Positions 43,939 through 53,031 of a DNA stretch of 64,000 nucleotides are shown here, one piece after another. Source of the DNA: Anaerolineae bacterium (GTDB lineage Bacteria; Chloroflexota; Anaerolineae; Promineifilales; Promineifilaceae); the NCBI GenBank assembly GCA_023384355.1, contig JAHDWL010000004.1, positions 88,606 to 152,605 on the forward strand, written 5' to 3'. Within the stretch, counting starts at the first letter, position 1. Every line of letters begins with the position of its first letter. The notes under the pieces are model-generated. The model was not told the origin of the DNA and did no database searches. It was given only the letters and a program-made list of their open reading frames with translations. The position numbers were made by a program, and so were the translations under genes.

Positions 43939-44599
43939 TGTCGAACTCAATCACTCCGGTTTCCGCCTGTAAGGTGCTGGCGGCCAGGCCGATATCTCCA
44001 GTGACAAACGTAGGATCGGTAACAGTCAGTAGCGGCGTGCCGTTTACTTCGAGCGTCAGGTCGTTTCCAACACAGGACGCCTGCATCTCGTTTGACGCGA
44101 CACCCGTGTTGATGGTGTCAGACTGCTGGAACTGGCCATCCCCTGTAAGGTATTGCACATTCTCGCTACCGCTCTGGTACTTGCCGATCGCATAATAACC
44201 ATCTCCGCTGATCAGGAATATATAGAAATTCTCTTCATTTTGATAACGGCATATCAAGCCGTAGGCATTGTCGTTCGAACCGGATACTTGCCGCGCTTCG
44301 GCACGAATAACAACATCATCAAAATCGCGCGCGGGGTTTGTCCACCAAACCTGGCCTGGTTGGCTGACCGTAAGTTGCATTGCAGCATTTTCAATCTCCG
44401 CGATACCGCCTCCGCGATTATAGGTTGCCCACCCACAATCCTGTTCTCCATTAAAATCATCGAAAAACAAAATCTCCGGCGGATCGTCGCATGTATCCGA
44501 TTCCTTGTCGGACTGCCGACATGCCGCTGACATCAAGATCAGTAGACAAAGAAGAAATATCGACAATGTCCTCGACCTGAAACGGCTCCCTGGAATCAT
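43916..44599 (-). CDS. Lipoprotein paralogue with a concanavalin-like domain
   Basis: 227 residues. The signal sequence has the lipobox LMSAAC. The same domain plan as its downstream neighbour follows: FFDDFNGEQDCGWATYNRGG, FDDVVIRAEARQVSGSNDNAYGLICRYQNEENFYIFLI split across strands, DLTLEVNGTPLLTV and FDNVQVTPP. The two proteins are tandem paralogues whose genes overlap by about 23 bases. The location is extracellular and membrane-anchored; the ligand is unknown. Confidence 0.82.
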   Translation of the reverse strand: MIPGSRFRSRTLSIFLLCLLILMSAACRQSDKESDTCDDPPEILFFDDFNGEQDCGWATYNRGGGIAEIENAAMQLTVSQPGQVWWTNPARDFDDVVIRAEARQVSGSNDNAYGLICRYQNEENFYIFLISGDGYYAIGKYQSGSENVQYLTGDGQFQQSDTINTGVASNEMQASCVGNDLTLEVNGTPLLTVTDPTFVTGDIGLAASTLQAETGVIEFDNVQVTPP

Positions 44600-44605
44600 T
44601 TTACG

Positions 44606-44818
44606 TTAACTTCCCCCTTGCTCGGACTGATCCAATTGCTCCTCAAGATTCGTGAGGCGTGCCTGAATTTCAGGTTGTTTCCTCGTTAACGACAGGAACA
44701 ACCCAATAATGACCACCCAAAAGACGATAACGACAAGGGTTACAAGCATTAAATTGCCCAAAACAATCTTCTCCTGATCGGTTTTAGAGTTTTCCGGAAC
44801 AATCGCGCCAAAGTGCAC
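44606..44818 (-). CDS. Small single-pass membrane protein (CcmD-like)
   Basis: 70 residues from a GTG at 44818. One membrane helix (about 24-45, LVTLVVIVFWVVIIGLFLSL) is followed by a short charged coiled tail (LTNLEEQLDQSEQ). This plan resembles CcmD-family heme-export accessory proteins, but no ccm genes are near, so the resemblance may be only structural. It precedes the lipoprotein pair with a 6-base gap. The start codon is unsure. Confidence 0.5.
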   Translation of the reverse strand: MHFGAIVPENSKTDQEKIVLGNLMLVTLVVIVFWVVIIGLFLSLTRKQPEIQARLTNLEEQLDQSEQGGS

Positions 44819-44892
44819 CCCTCATATTCCGGATCGAAAATATCTCAATTTGAAAAATACCAATCATTCGAATTGTAAACCTAACCCCGAAA

Positions 44893-45456
44893 TCAGGCCA
44901 TGCTATCCCATAGTGGTTCCGGAACACCACGCGAGAAATTCTCAAACCGGGCCATCACGAATAACGCATCAGACAGGCGATTAAGATACTTGATCACGAA
45001 AGTGCCGACCGCTTCCTCATTAGCCAGCGTGATAACATCGCGCTCAGCGCGCCGGCAAATCGTCCGGGCAACATGGAGATGAGCCGACCCAATGGTACCA
45101 CCGGGTAAAATGAAATTCTTCAGCGGACCGACCTTTTTGGTCATACCATCAATTACCGATTCCAGTCGGTCGATATGACGCTGCTCAATTTGAGGTATGG
45201 GATACTTTTGCTTGTCCTCCTCCAGAAAGCTCAAATCTGAACCAAGATGAAACAACTCATTCTGAATCGAGGGGAGGAGCTGTGTCAACTCGTCGCATAG
45301 GCCGGAAGCGAGGGCGACACCGATGGCAGAGTTCAGTTCATCCACAGTGCCATAGGCGGACACGCGTAATGAATCCTTGGACACTCGCTGCCCACCGGAC
45401 AGGCTCGTCATTCCAGTGTCTCCCTTGCGGGTGTAAATTTTGGTCAATCGAGGCAT
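44893..45456 (-). CDS. Cob(I)alamin adenosyltransferase, PduO/MMAB type
   Basis: 187 residues. It transfers the adenosyl group of ATP to cob(I)alamin to make coenzyme B12. PduO-type signatures are present: [17 protein letters not shown] at the N-terminus, [20 protein letters not shown] and [12 protein letters not shown], with [14 protein letters not shown] near the end. It is the last gene of the cobalamin uptake operon, separated by 2 bases from the ECF ATPase gene, so imported corrinoid is probably adenosylated at once. Confidence 0.95.
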   Translation of the reverse strand: MPRLTKIYTRKGDTGMTSLSGGQRVSKDSLRVSAYGTVDELNSAIGVALASGLCDELTQLLPSIQNELFHLGSDLSFLEEDKQKYPIPQIEQRHIDRLESVIDGMTKKVGPLKNFILPGGTIGSAHLHVARTICRRAERDVITLANEEAVGTFVIKYLNRLSDALFVMARFENFSRGVPEPLWDSMA

Positions 45457-45458
45457 GG

Positions 45459-47087
45459 CTACTCTCCAATTTCTGATATTTTTACTGACGACAACACGTC
45501 GGCCGCGGTTAACCAGTTACTGCCTGGAAACAGGCGCGCCATTTGCGGCGCGAAATGGGGGGAATTGCCCAGTATTTCGCGAGTCGACCCGGAGGCAATA
45601 ATTTCACCCTGGCTCATCATCACCACCCTGTCGGCAATCATCGCCGCAAGTTCAACATCGTGCGTGACGAGCAGAATGGCCGCGCCTTCGTCCAGCCAAC
45701 CGCGCCAAATGGCGACCAACTCCTCTTTAAGCGCCGGATCCAGGCCGCGTGTAGGTTCATCCAGCAAGATCAGAGGTGGTCGAGTGATCGTAACCGCCCC
45801 AAGGGCCACACGCTGGCGTTGCCCCACGGAAAGGTCGCGCGGGTATAAATCTCCCATGTGATTCAGACCCAGTTGCCGGCGCATGATGTCGATTTTTCCC
45901 GTCTCTTCCGGGAGGTGGTGATTTCGTAATGTCACGCGAAACTCGTCATCCACACTTTCGGCAAAAAGCAAATCATCAGGATTTTGAGGCAGATATCCTA
46001 CATCCAAACAGATATCAGCTACTGAACGACCCTGAGTAGTATAGCCGTTGACGTGTATTTCCCCAGCTTGTGGCTTCAGAAGGCCAACAATGCACTTCAA
46101 CAATGTGGATTTACCCGCGCCGTTGCGGCCGAGCAACGCCACAGCCTCGCCACGGCCGACAGTCAGGTCAAGAGACTTCAATGTTGGCTGCCCGTTGTAG
46201 GCGAAGCGAAGGTCTTTAACCGTCAGTATATCCTCTTCTACCTTCCTGCGTGTGGGCGTCCCAATAATCGCTGGGGGAAGAGCAACCAACTCAGCTACGG
46301 ATGGAAGTTGTTTGGCCTCCTTGACTGTGAGAGGCAAAGGCGTCCAGACTAACGCACGGGCTACCTTGATCAGTGGCGGCCCAGCGTCAATTTTCTGTAA
46401 TACCTGGCGAACCTGGCCGTCACCAACGATGCGCCCGCCTTCCAGCCACGTCATCCGGTCGGCATAGCGCAAGATTCGCTCCAGCCGGTGCTCAGCCAGG
46501 ACAACCGTTAAGCCTAAATCTTCGTTCAGACGAACCAGGCTTCGTAGTACATCCTCGGCCGATTGCGGATCAAGTTGGCTCGTCGGTTCGTCGAGCACCA
46601 GCACCCGCGGTCGCCAAGCCAGAGCGGCGGCAATCGCCACTTTTTGCCTTTCCCCACCGGACAGGGTTGATAATCGGCGCCCCCTTAAGCGGGACAGGTT
46701 CAGGAGTTCGAGAACTTCCTCCACCCGGATACGCATCTCCGAGGGCGGCATGGCCGCGTTCTCAAGCGAGTAAGCAATCTCGCTCTCGACAACCTCCAGG
46801 ACAGCCTGAGCTTCGGGATCCTGCGCGACAAAACCAACCGTCCGGCTGAGCATCCTGGGTCCAGCGGTTATGGTGTCCACGCCGTAAACGTTCACTTCCC
46901 CGACAATCGATCCCCCACTGAAATGAGGAACCAAACCATTGAGGCAACGAAGCAGTGTGGATTTCCCCGATCCGGATGGGCCGGCAATAAGGACAAACTC
47001 TCCGTCATTGACTACCCAATCAATAGATTCCAGCGCGGGTTGCCGAGCCTGGGGATAGGTATAGGTAAGGCCTCGAATTGTAATCAA
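45459..47087 (-). CDS. ECF transporter ATPase, fused double ABC cassette (EcfA-EcfA')
   Basis: 542 residues from the TTG at 47087, chosen because GGAG lies 8 bases upstream and it overlaps the EcfT stop; a long upstream frame to 47303 is shadow. The first ABC domain (about 1-230) has [29 protein letters not shown] and [12 protein letters not shown]; the second (about 290-520) has [25 protein letters not shown] and [13 protein letters not shown]. The two cassettes power an energy-coupling-factor importer. Both are apparently competent. The neighbours indicate cobalamin as substrate. Confidence 0.93.
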   Translation of the reverse strand: MITIRGLTYTYPQARQPALESIDWVVNDGEFVLIAGPSGSGKSTLLRCLNGLVPHFSGGSIVGEVNVYGVDTITAGPRMLSRTVGFVAQDPEAQAVLEVVESEIAYSLENAAMPPSEMRIRVEEVLELLNLSRLRGRRLSTLSGGERQKVAIAAALAWRPRVLVLDEPTSQLDPQSAEDVLRSLVRLNEDLGLTVVLAEHRLERILRYADRMTWLEGGRIVGDGQVRQVLQKIDAGPPLIKVARALVWTPLPLTVKEAKQLPSVAELVALPPAIIGTPTRRKVEEDILTVKDLRFAYNGQPTLKSLDLTVGRGEAVALLGRNGAGKSTLLKCIVGLLKPQAGEIHVNGYTTQGRSVADICLDVGYLPQNPDDLLFAESVDDEFRVTLRNHHLPEETGKIDIMRRQLGLNHMGDLYPRDLSVGQRQRVALGAVTITRPPLILLDEPTRGLDPALKEELVAIWRGWLDEGAAILLVTHDVELAAMIADRVVMMSQGEIIASGSTREILGNSPHFAPQMARLFPGSNWLTAADVLSSVKISEIGE

Positions 47088-48121
47088 TGGGTCAACTCCA
47101 ATTCCGGTGGTGTGAAGATCATAACCACCGCCGGCATCGCCAATCCCAGCATTACTAATCCCGTCCCCACACCAAAAAGGGGCGCGCTCACTTCTGGATA
47201 GGGTGCGTAATAGAACGCGGTCCGATCGAATATGTCTAGCGGCAGTATTGGAATCAGCGCGATGATCGCCCCAATTGTGATAAAGGTTTCCGACAAACCC
47301 CAATGTCGGGGTTTATACCGCGTCCGTTTCACGTCCTTACTCAATTCCCTGTAAGCCCAGGCAATCGCCGCTAACCCCGCACTCAATAGTAACCACCCAT
47401 CTGCCCCGCCCCAGGTCAGGCGCAATGATCCGCCAAGGGCGAAGGTGAGGCCAATAATCAGAAGAACACGCGCACGAAACGGCGCCGCGATTTGGCTCGT
47501 CGAACCATAGCCACGCGAAACCATCGTTTCCGAGAGATTCATGGCGCGCTCCAACCCCGAGATGAGCAGCGGTAATAGTATCGGTCGCCACGCCCGCAAG
47601 CCGTTAAGCTGGTGCCCACGAATCGCCTGCGCGTCCCGAATTCTATGGAACTGACTGATTGTTTCGGGAATATAGGTGATCGAAATCAGCATCACCAGCC
47701 CCAATTCGTGCAACGCCCGAGGTGTCAGGCCGGCCAACTCGCTGACGGGAACAATCGTGTTGAACGCGATGAAGAATGATAGCAGGGTGACAAGTCGTAA
47801 CCCGTTCAAGAACCCGTAAACGGCCGTCTCAAACGTCAACGAACCGCCCACCAGCGGCCAACTAGTTGGAAGTGTGAAGAGAACCGTCTGGCCTATGTGA
47901 GCCGTTAGCATATTAAACAGCGTCGAGAATACCAGTATGGCAGCCGCAATTCGCCAAAACGGCAAGGGGAATCTCTGCGGCTCAGCCGGCGCGCAAGCGA
48001 ACATCACCAAACGTGAGATGAGAAAGAGAAGCAGCAGATACAGAGGGTTGCTAATCAGGATGGCGAGGAGACCACCCGCCATCAACCACATCACCCACGC
48101 ACGCGCGTCAACCGGTTTCAT
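47084..48121 (-). CDS. ECF transporter transmembrane component (EcfT/CbiQ-like)
   Basis: 345 residues with about six to seven membrane helices. The coupling-helix region with RDAQAIRGHQLNGL and SLSETMVSRGYG-like motifs (LSETMVSRGYGS) contains the two Ala-Arg/Arg-Gly coupling signatures of EcfT proteins. It holds the S component and contacts the ATPases. It overlaps the S-component gene by 4 bases and the ATPase gene by 4 bases, so all three subunits are translationally coupled. Confidence 0.92.
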   Translation of the reverse strand: MKPVDARAWVMWLMAGGLLAILISNPLYLLLLFLISRLVMFACAPAEPQRFPLPFWRIAAAILVFSTLFNMLTAHIGQTVLFTLPTSWPLVGGSLTFETAVYGFLNGLRLVTLLSFFIAFNTIVPVSELAGLTPRALHELGLVMLISITYIPETISQFHRIRDAQAIRGHQLNGLRAWRPILLPLLISGLERAMNLSETMVSRGYGSTSQIAAPFRARVLLIIGLTFALGGSLRLTWGGADGWLLLSAGLAAIAWAYRELSKDVKRTRYKPRHWGLSETFITIGAIIALIPILPLDIFDRTAFYYAPYPEVSAPLFGVGTGLVMLGLAMPAVVMIFTPPELELTH

Positions 48122-48915
48122 GGGTGCTGTACCTGAAACGCCATTCGCCCGCGGAATCTCGTCAACGCCCTGACTGCGGGCAGTCCCAAAGCGGCCATCA
48201 AGATGACGTTACCAATGGCCGCGGCCGAATCCCATAAGAGGGAGGTGGTCACATAAAACGCGGCATAGCTGCGCAAACCGTCAGCCATAGAGCTTTCAGG
48301 CGACCAGGTCGTTCGTGGATCGCCTACCAAATAAGGCCATGAATATAGATTCATAATTGCGCCATAGGCAAACCCCCATATAAATGCGAATGCTACCAGC
48401 AGCGCAATTTCGGCCGTTGTATTCTTCAAATGAGGCAGCCAGCCGGCCGTAAGCCCAACCCACCCTGCGGTAAACATCTGGTAGGGCAACCAGGGGCCAA
48501 CGCCGCCGGTGATGATCGCCGAGACCAGCATCGTCATCGATCCGAGAAGAAAACCAAATCGTGGGCCAAAAACATATCCACCCAGGATGATTGGTGCGAA
48601 AATCGGCGAGAACCCGGCGGGGCCGGGAATGCCAACCTCTATAAATCGCAAGGTGGCAGTGGCAGCGACCATGATGCCCAACGCTGCGACTGTTTTGGAG
48701 CCTGCGGCCTGGCCCTGAAGCTCGGCAAAGAGGACAGCCAGACACAGAATAACCAGGAGCGTAGCCAGCAATGGCGTCCCGCTTACCTGCAAAAAGCCCG
48801 TCTCATTCGTACCCGGCTGTGACACGGCCCGTGTGATGAAGGGATAAAAAAGAGCAAACATGCCGGCCAACCCAGCCAACAGATACAACCCGACAGAGGC
48901 GATTCTGGCGCTCAT
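48118..48915 (-). CDS. ECF transporter substrate-binding S component, predicted for cobalamin (CbrT-like)
   Basis: 265 residues with about seven membrane helices. Features of the CbrT-like S components are IEVGIPGPAGFSPIFAPIILGGYVFGPRFGFLLGSM (broken across helices) and a WLPYQMFTAGWVGLTAGWLP segment. The start overlaps the upstream gene's stop by 4 bases. A cobalamin riboswitch heads the operon and an adenosyltransferase ends it, which supports B12 specificity; the sequence alone does not prove the ligand. Confidence 0.85.
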   Translation of the reverse strand: MSARIASVGLYLLAGLAGMFALFYPFITRAVSQPGTNETGFLQVSGTPLLATLLVILCLAVLFAELQGQAAGSKTVAALGIMVAATATLRFIEVGIPGPAGFSPIFAPIILGGYVFGPRFGFLLGSMTMLVSAIITGGVGPWLPYQMFTAGWVGLTAGWLPHLKNTTAEIALLVAFAFIWGFAYGAIMNLYSWPYLVGDPRTTWSPESSMADGLRSYAAFYVTTSLLWDSAAAIGNVILMAALGLPAVRALTRFRGRMAFQVQHP

Positions 48916-50099
48916 TCTGCCCTTCGGTCGCGGCTTCCGCTGCGACGGTTGTAAACGAAGAGGGTCAACGCGGCGATCATCAGTAACAAACCCGCATACC
49001 CAATGTAATCACCCCATGTAGCGGCTTGCACGTCATCTCCTCCAACAACCTGACTGGGGGCGGGTCGGCCGATAATCACATTCTCGCCAACTATTCCGGC
49101 CACCTCGATAGGTGTGGAAATAATCTTTTCTTGAACAATAGCGGGGTCGACTGATTGCGCGGCGAGAGCGATGGGATCTGCATCGCCGGCGACGCCATTG
49201 TCGGCCGAATCCGGAAGCACCTCAACCGTCGTTTCGGGCGTGACAAAAGACTGCGATTGAGGCAGTTGACCTATTTCCGGGGCAGGATTGGTCGCTTGAA
49301 TGACGGGTTCATCGTTGGTTTGCCCTCCGACGAGGATCGGCGAGTCTGGGGGTTCATTCCCCTGGATAGCTGGTTGTTGGGTTATCCTGGTTGGCACCGC
49401 AACGCTCGATGTCCCAATTGGTGTGACTTGATCTTCCACGGTTACTGTCACACCTGGAGTCGCCTGAGACGTCGCAGCTTCTGATTGGGTCGTACTGGTG
49501 GGAGCAAGCGTGCTCGTCGCTACAAAACCACTACCCGGAGGGGGAGGTGAGGTGGGCATGACGATGGGTGTCGGTGTACGCGATGCTGTCGGCGTGACCG
49601 TAGGTGTATTCACAGCACCATCCGTGCAGATTTCACCAAAAGGAATGGCCGGCGGCGGTGATGCCTGGGTTACCGAGCCAAGACCCCAAACCCAGCCATC
49701 AACCGCGCCGTCCTTAAGCTCGTACATTCCCGCACCAATGGCGGAGTAGCCCCACACCCCGTTGGTGAAGTGCCAGTAAGACCAGTACTTGCAATCGTTG
49801 CCACCCCGGCAGGCGCAAAAACAATCTGACGAAGGGCAACCTTGCCCATTTATCCGGCAAACTGCCGCGCCGCCGGTCTGGAAATCTGTCTCAATCGGTA
49901 ATCCCGTCCGCTGGAGTGCTTCATGGCCGGTAATGCTTTCCTCGGCAAAGGATACACATTGGGTTGCTACATCACCGTTGCCAAAATCGATCACCAGACC
50001 AACGCGATTGTTGCCGCTCGCGCCCGTCGGTGTCAGGAATAGCGACATCAGCAGGATAACCGATATCACTAACAGCGGGACCACCCTGACTTTGGTCAA
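48912..50099 (-). CDS. Membrane-anchored DUF4430 protein, transcobalamin beta-domain-like
   Basis: 395 residues from the TTG at 50099, supported by AGGAAGGGG upstream; a TTG at 50123 lacks a ribosome binding site. A signal segment (about 5-25) precedes a DUF4430 domain (about 30-150) with CVSFAEESITGHEALQRTG, CKYWSYWHFTNGVWGYSAIGA and DGWVWG. DUF4430 is the fold of the C-terminal beta domain of transcobalamin and intrinsic factor. A Pro/Thr/Gln-rich stalk (about 150-350) and a C-terminal membrane helix with a basic end follow. It should display a corrinoid-capping domain on the cell surface. Confidence 0.87.
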   Translation of the reverse strand: MTKVRVVPLLVISVILLMSLFLTPTGASGNNRVGLVIDFGNGDVATQCVSFAEESITGHEALQRTGLPIETDFQTGGAAVCRINGQGCPSSDCFCACRGGNDCKYWSYWHFTNGVWGYSAIGAGMYELKDGAVDGWVWGLGSVTQASPPPAIPFGEICTDGAVNTPTVTPTASRTPTPIVMPTSPPPPGSGFVATSTLAPTSTTQSEAATSQATPGVTVTVEDQVTPIGTSSVAVPTRITQQPAIQGNEPPDSPILVGGQTNDEPVIQATNPAPEIGQLPQSQSFVTPETTVEVLPDSADNGVAGDADPIALAAQSVDPAIVQEKIISTPIEVAGIVGENVIIGRPAPSQVVGGDDVQAATWGDYIGYAGLLLMIAALTLFVYNRRSGSRDRRAE

Positions 50100-50144
50100 G
50101 ACAAACCCCTTCCTGGCGGACAAGCGAAAACAGCCGGTATCATT

Positions 50145-52046
50145 CTAATGCTCCGCCACGACAAACGGCAGGTTAACCGTTGAATATCCCCATCCCGGCT
50201 GCTGGACAAGCAACAGGATTGCATCAGTCGTGGAGTAGGGGTCCTGGCCGGGGCCGTATGCATTTGGCCAACAGCCGTCAGGCGATTGCTGGGCCAGAAC
50301 CAGATCGGCCGAGTTCGTTAGGCGGCCGCCGCTGACGACACTCCAATCGGGCGCAAACGGATTCTGGTCAATCGTCACCAGTCCCTGGACAACCTCAGAA
50401 GTCGCGCTCGGATTGGAAACGCCACCGAAACCCCAGCCGCCATCTTCTGTTTGTGATTGAAGCAGGGAAGCGATCGTCCCGGAAGACGTGGGCAAGGACA
50501 GATTCCCCAACACCTGAAGGGCAATGCCATTGGCGTCCGCCTCGCCGAAGTTGCCGTCGGTGTGGGAAGCGAGCAGGAAATCAATCGCCGAGGGATCCAC
50601 CGGCTCCTCGGCCGCAATCAAGCCCAACATGGCCTCGGCATGAGCGAAGATCCCGAAAGCGGTCGAATCATACTCGCCGGTTGGGGAAAGGTAACCGGAC
50701 ATGAGGAGCGGTAAATCCTCGCCGGCGAAGTTACCGACAGTGGCCGGAGGGCCGGCGGCAACGACACCTTGCATGACGATCCCCACCCGACCGCCCCGCC
50801 CGCTCGCCAGGTATTGTGGAGTCAATGCTTCCAGCGCCTCAACGGCATCCGTGCCGGATGAGACGGTCCATTCCTCTGAACGCGGATCTCCATCAAGGGC
50901 GGCTATTGCCTGAATTGCGCGAGATGTCCCCGCGGCATCCACAGGACCACCGGCGAATGATGGCCATCCTCCGGTAGTATCGTCCTGCATTTCGTCCATG
51001 CACTCAAGTGCCCGCATAGCTCCCTCCAGCCGCGCGGGAAGCGGGAACGGCCGCCCGGCAACGGCGGGAATTGCTTGTACAGTGCCATAAAGGTCGTCTT
51101 TCGGCCCCTGCCCGTAGTCGGAAACAAAAGAACCATGATCTGACTGAAAGGCCAGCAGAGCCTGCAGCGGAGTGTTGCCATCCTTGACCCAAGGGCCGGA
51201 AGCGGAATACCAGTCTTCGCCCAGCGCGCTAAGCGCCTGGACGACGATAGCCGTTGAATTGACTCCGGGCGCGAAATCCGCGGCGTAGCTCCACCCACCC
51301 GCCTTCTGGCTTAAGGCTAAAAAGTCAACCGCGGCCACGATAGTTACGTCGTCGGGCATACGTCCGGCCGCGAGAAGTGCCATCACAACCATAGCCGTTG
51401 TATCCGGGTTGGCCGTAGTCCCATAGCCGTCATCCCATGAGCCATCAGCAGCTTGCTTCGCCGCCAGCCATGCGGCCGACGCCGCGGGTACCGGTTCGCC
51501 GGCGGAGGCCACGCCGATAATGGCGATCGCCTGCTTGAAAGCGTCGCCAACGTTGTACGACCCATCCGGCTGGAGTTGGTCCATCAAAATGTCCAGATAA
51601 TCAACACCGCCGAAGTCGCGCGGGTCAACGGCAGCGGCCGTCAGCGCCATGACGACCTTACCCGCCTGACCACCGTTGGCAGACGCAAATGTGGTCAACT
51701 CGGAACCATGATTCCGGAGAAAAAGAATAGGAGCGCTCTCCTGTCCGGGAAAAATCGCGGCCGGGTTATAACCCGCGGCGGCAATGGCCAGAACTGCATC
51801 GAGCGTGAATGGTATCGTCGAGGGCGATTGATTCGCGCCTGAACCGAAGGGGTTATAACCGCCGTCATCGTTCTGGTTCTCCGCAACCATCCATCGGACG
51901 GCCGCTTTCACAGAACTGGGCTGGTCGAGAGTTGCAGGACCCTCACTTAAACCGGCAGGGACGGCCTTAAGCGCGCTTAGCTGGAACGTTAATCCCAGTA
52001 AACCGGCCAAAATCGTGACAACGATTACACTCGCTTTGTTTAGCAT
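50145..52046 (-). CDS. Secreted alpha6/alpha6-barrel protein, transcobalamin alpha-domain-like (prenyltransferase/squalene-cyclase repeats)
   Basis: 633 residues with a signal sequence (about 7-27) and no C-terminal anchor. Repeats of about 60 residues contain the prenyltransferase/squalene oxidase repeat pattern, for example AADGSWDDGYGTTANPDTTA, KAGGWSYAADFAPGVNSTA, QTEDGGWGFGGVSNPSATSE and SPDGCWPNAYGPGQDPYSTT, suggesting up to two barrels. The catalytic DxDD of cyclases is absent. In transcobalamin and intrinsic factor an alpha6/alpha6 barrel binds B12 together with a DUF4430-type beta domain, here encoded by the next gene. GGAG lies 5 bases upstream of the start. It is the first gene after the cobalamin riboswitch. 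Confidence 0.87.
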   Translation of the reverse strand: MLNKASVIVVTILAGLLGLTFQLSALKAVPAGLSEGPATLDQPSSVKAAVRWMVAENQNDDGGYNPFGSGANQSPSTIPFTLDAVLAIAAAGYNPAAIFPGQESAPILFLRNHGSELTTFASANGGQAGKVVMALTAAAVDPRDFGGVDYLDILMDQLQPDGSYNVGDAFKQAIAIIGVASAGEPVPAASAAWLAAKQAADGSWDDGYGTTANPDTTAMVVMALLAAGRMPDDVTIVAAVDFLALSQKAGGWSYAADFAPGVNSTAIVVQALSALGEDWYSASGPWVKDGNTPLQALLAFQSDHGSFVSDYGQGPKDDLYGTVQAIPAVAGRPFPLPARLEGAMRALECMDEMQDDTTGGWPSFAGGPVDAAGTSRAIQAIAALDGDPRSEEWTVSSGTDAVEALEALTPQYLASGRGGRVGIVMQGVVAAGPPATVGNFAGEDLPLLMSGYLSPTGEYDSTAFGIFAHAEAMLGLIAAEEPVDPSAIDFLLASHTDGNFGEADANGIALQVLGNLSLPTSSGTIASLLQSQTEDGGWGFGGVSNPSATSEVVQGLVTIDQNPFAPDWSVVSGGRLTNSADLVLAQQSPDGCWPNAYGPGQDPYSTTDAILLLVQQPGWGYSTVNLPFVVAEH

Positions 52047-52114
52047 GATCTCCTCGTTTCAAACTGCTGGAAATAAATCGGTAACCATCAACGAGGATAA
52101 GGTGCCTGGAAATG

Positions 52115-52141
52115 AAAAACTCGATGCCGGGGCACCGAGTT
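52115..52141 (-). terminator. Terminator in the cobalamin operon leader
   Basis: On the minus strand AACTCGGTGCC (52141-52131) pairs with GGCATCGAGTT (52128-52118) with one G-U pair, then a T run (52119-52115). It lies between the riboswitch and the first start codon, so it is the probable expression platform. Confidence 0.85.
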
Positions 52142-52204
52142 GAGAAGTATTGGGACAATAGAGCTTGCCGCAAAGTTCCCAACCCTTATCCGCGAGGGCC
52201 GAAA

Positions 52205-52360
52205 ACTCATCTCAGGGCGTCGACCTGGCTTATTGGGCAGTTTCCAAACCGCCCAAATCACAGTTGCGGGAACAGCACCGGCCTTGCCCGATTGAATCGA
52301 GACACACCGGTTTCGCAATTACACCCTGCCTTCCGGGGCTGGGGCAACCTGAGACGGGTT
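52205..52360 (-). promoter_or_regulatory. Cobalamin riboswitch
   Basis: The minus strand contains GCCGGTGCTG, then the highly conserved B12 box TTCCCGCAACTGTGA, and further downstream AAGCCAGGTCGACGCCCTGA, matching the GAAGCCAGGAGACCTGCC element. CCGGTGTG and AGGTTGCCCC precede them. The 386-base gap 52047-52432 contains, in transcription order, promoter, riboswitch, terminator hairpin and leader. It should reduce expression of the transcobalamin-ECF-adenosyltransferase operon when B12 is plentiful. Boundaries are approximate. Confidence 0.92.
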
Positions 52361-52381
52361 CGCGTATTTGATTGTGGGGGC

Positions 52382-52410
52382 AGTCTATCAGATGGGCGGC
52401 AGGGCGTCAA
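52382..52410 (-). promoter_or_regulatory. Promoter of the cobalamin operon
   Basis: On the minus strand TTGACG (52410-52405), a 17-base spacer and TAGACT (52387-52382), just upstream of the riboswitch. Confidence 0.6.
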
Positions 52411-52432
52411 GCCAGGCCAGACGCAAAACAGA

Positions 52433-53017
52433 CTACCACTCAAACTTATAGCGGACCCCCTCAGGCGTCTTGATCTCCCGCCAACCAAATTGCTTCAGGG
52501 AAACATCGTCGCGGCGGCCGAAGGCGATCAAGCGCTCCGCCATATCCTCAGCCGCAAATTGAGCCACGTCCACGAACAAGGTTTGCGGATCGGTTTCCAG
52601 CTTGCGGGCACAATGATGGAACACTGCCAGGGCAGCATCGACGTTTCGGTTGGCCGGGATCGGCGTGTTGGCGATGACGTTACCGATCATGCCCAATCGC
52701 AACAGGTCAGCATCATTGTTCCGCACCGCCAGCGTCGCCGCGCGATGGCCAAATATCCCGAACAGGCCGAGCTTGTCAGACGGCAGGCCGGCCAGAAATT
52801 GATCGCGAACGACCACCGGCCAGCCTGTGAAAGCGCTGACGACCTTCGCCAGTAGCTCATCCGCCGGCGCGGGCATAGGCAGTGCGATGTAATCTACGAT
52901 TGACAGTTGGTCAAGGACGGAGAGGGCGCTTTCCAGGTAAGCCCGATAGGCCTGACCATTGGCCGATGCCGGGTAGACCTGGCCGTTTGCTTTGCTCATG
53001 ATCGATTGCTCATCCAA
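52433..53017 (-). CDS. Conserved-looking protein of unknown function
   Basis: 194 residues from a TTG at 53017 with GGAG 9 bases upstream; an ATG at 52999 is the alternative. It has no signal peptide or membrane segment. Predicted mostly alpha-helical, with a segment SFKR-like end (REIKTPEGVRYKFEW) and several invariant-looking stretches (GIFGHRAATLAVRNNDADLLRLGMI). I recognise no domain. It is cotranscribed with gpmI (14-base gap) and lies just upstream of the B12 promoter, with no evident relation to either. Confidence 0.75.
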   Translation of the reverse strand: MDEQSIMSKANGQVYPASANGQAYRAYLESALSVLDQLSIVDYIALPMPAPADELLAKVVSAFTGWPVVVRDQFLAGLPSDKLGLFGIFGHRAATLAVRNNDADLLRLGMIGNVIANTPIPANRNVDAALAVFHHCARKLETDPQTLFVDVAQFAAEDMAERLIAFGRRDDVSLKQFGWREIKTPEGVRYKFEW

Positions 53018-53031
53018 TTTATGAATCTCCG

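Noticed and set aside
47088-47303. N-terminal extension of the ECF ATPase
   Set aside because: The region lies within EcfT, has no family similarity, and a TTG with a good ribosome binding site starts the ABC domain directly.
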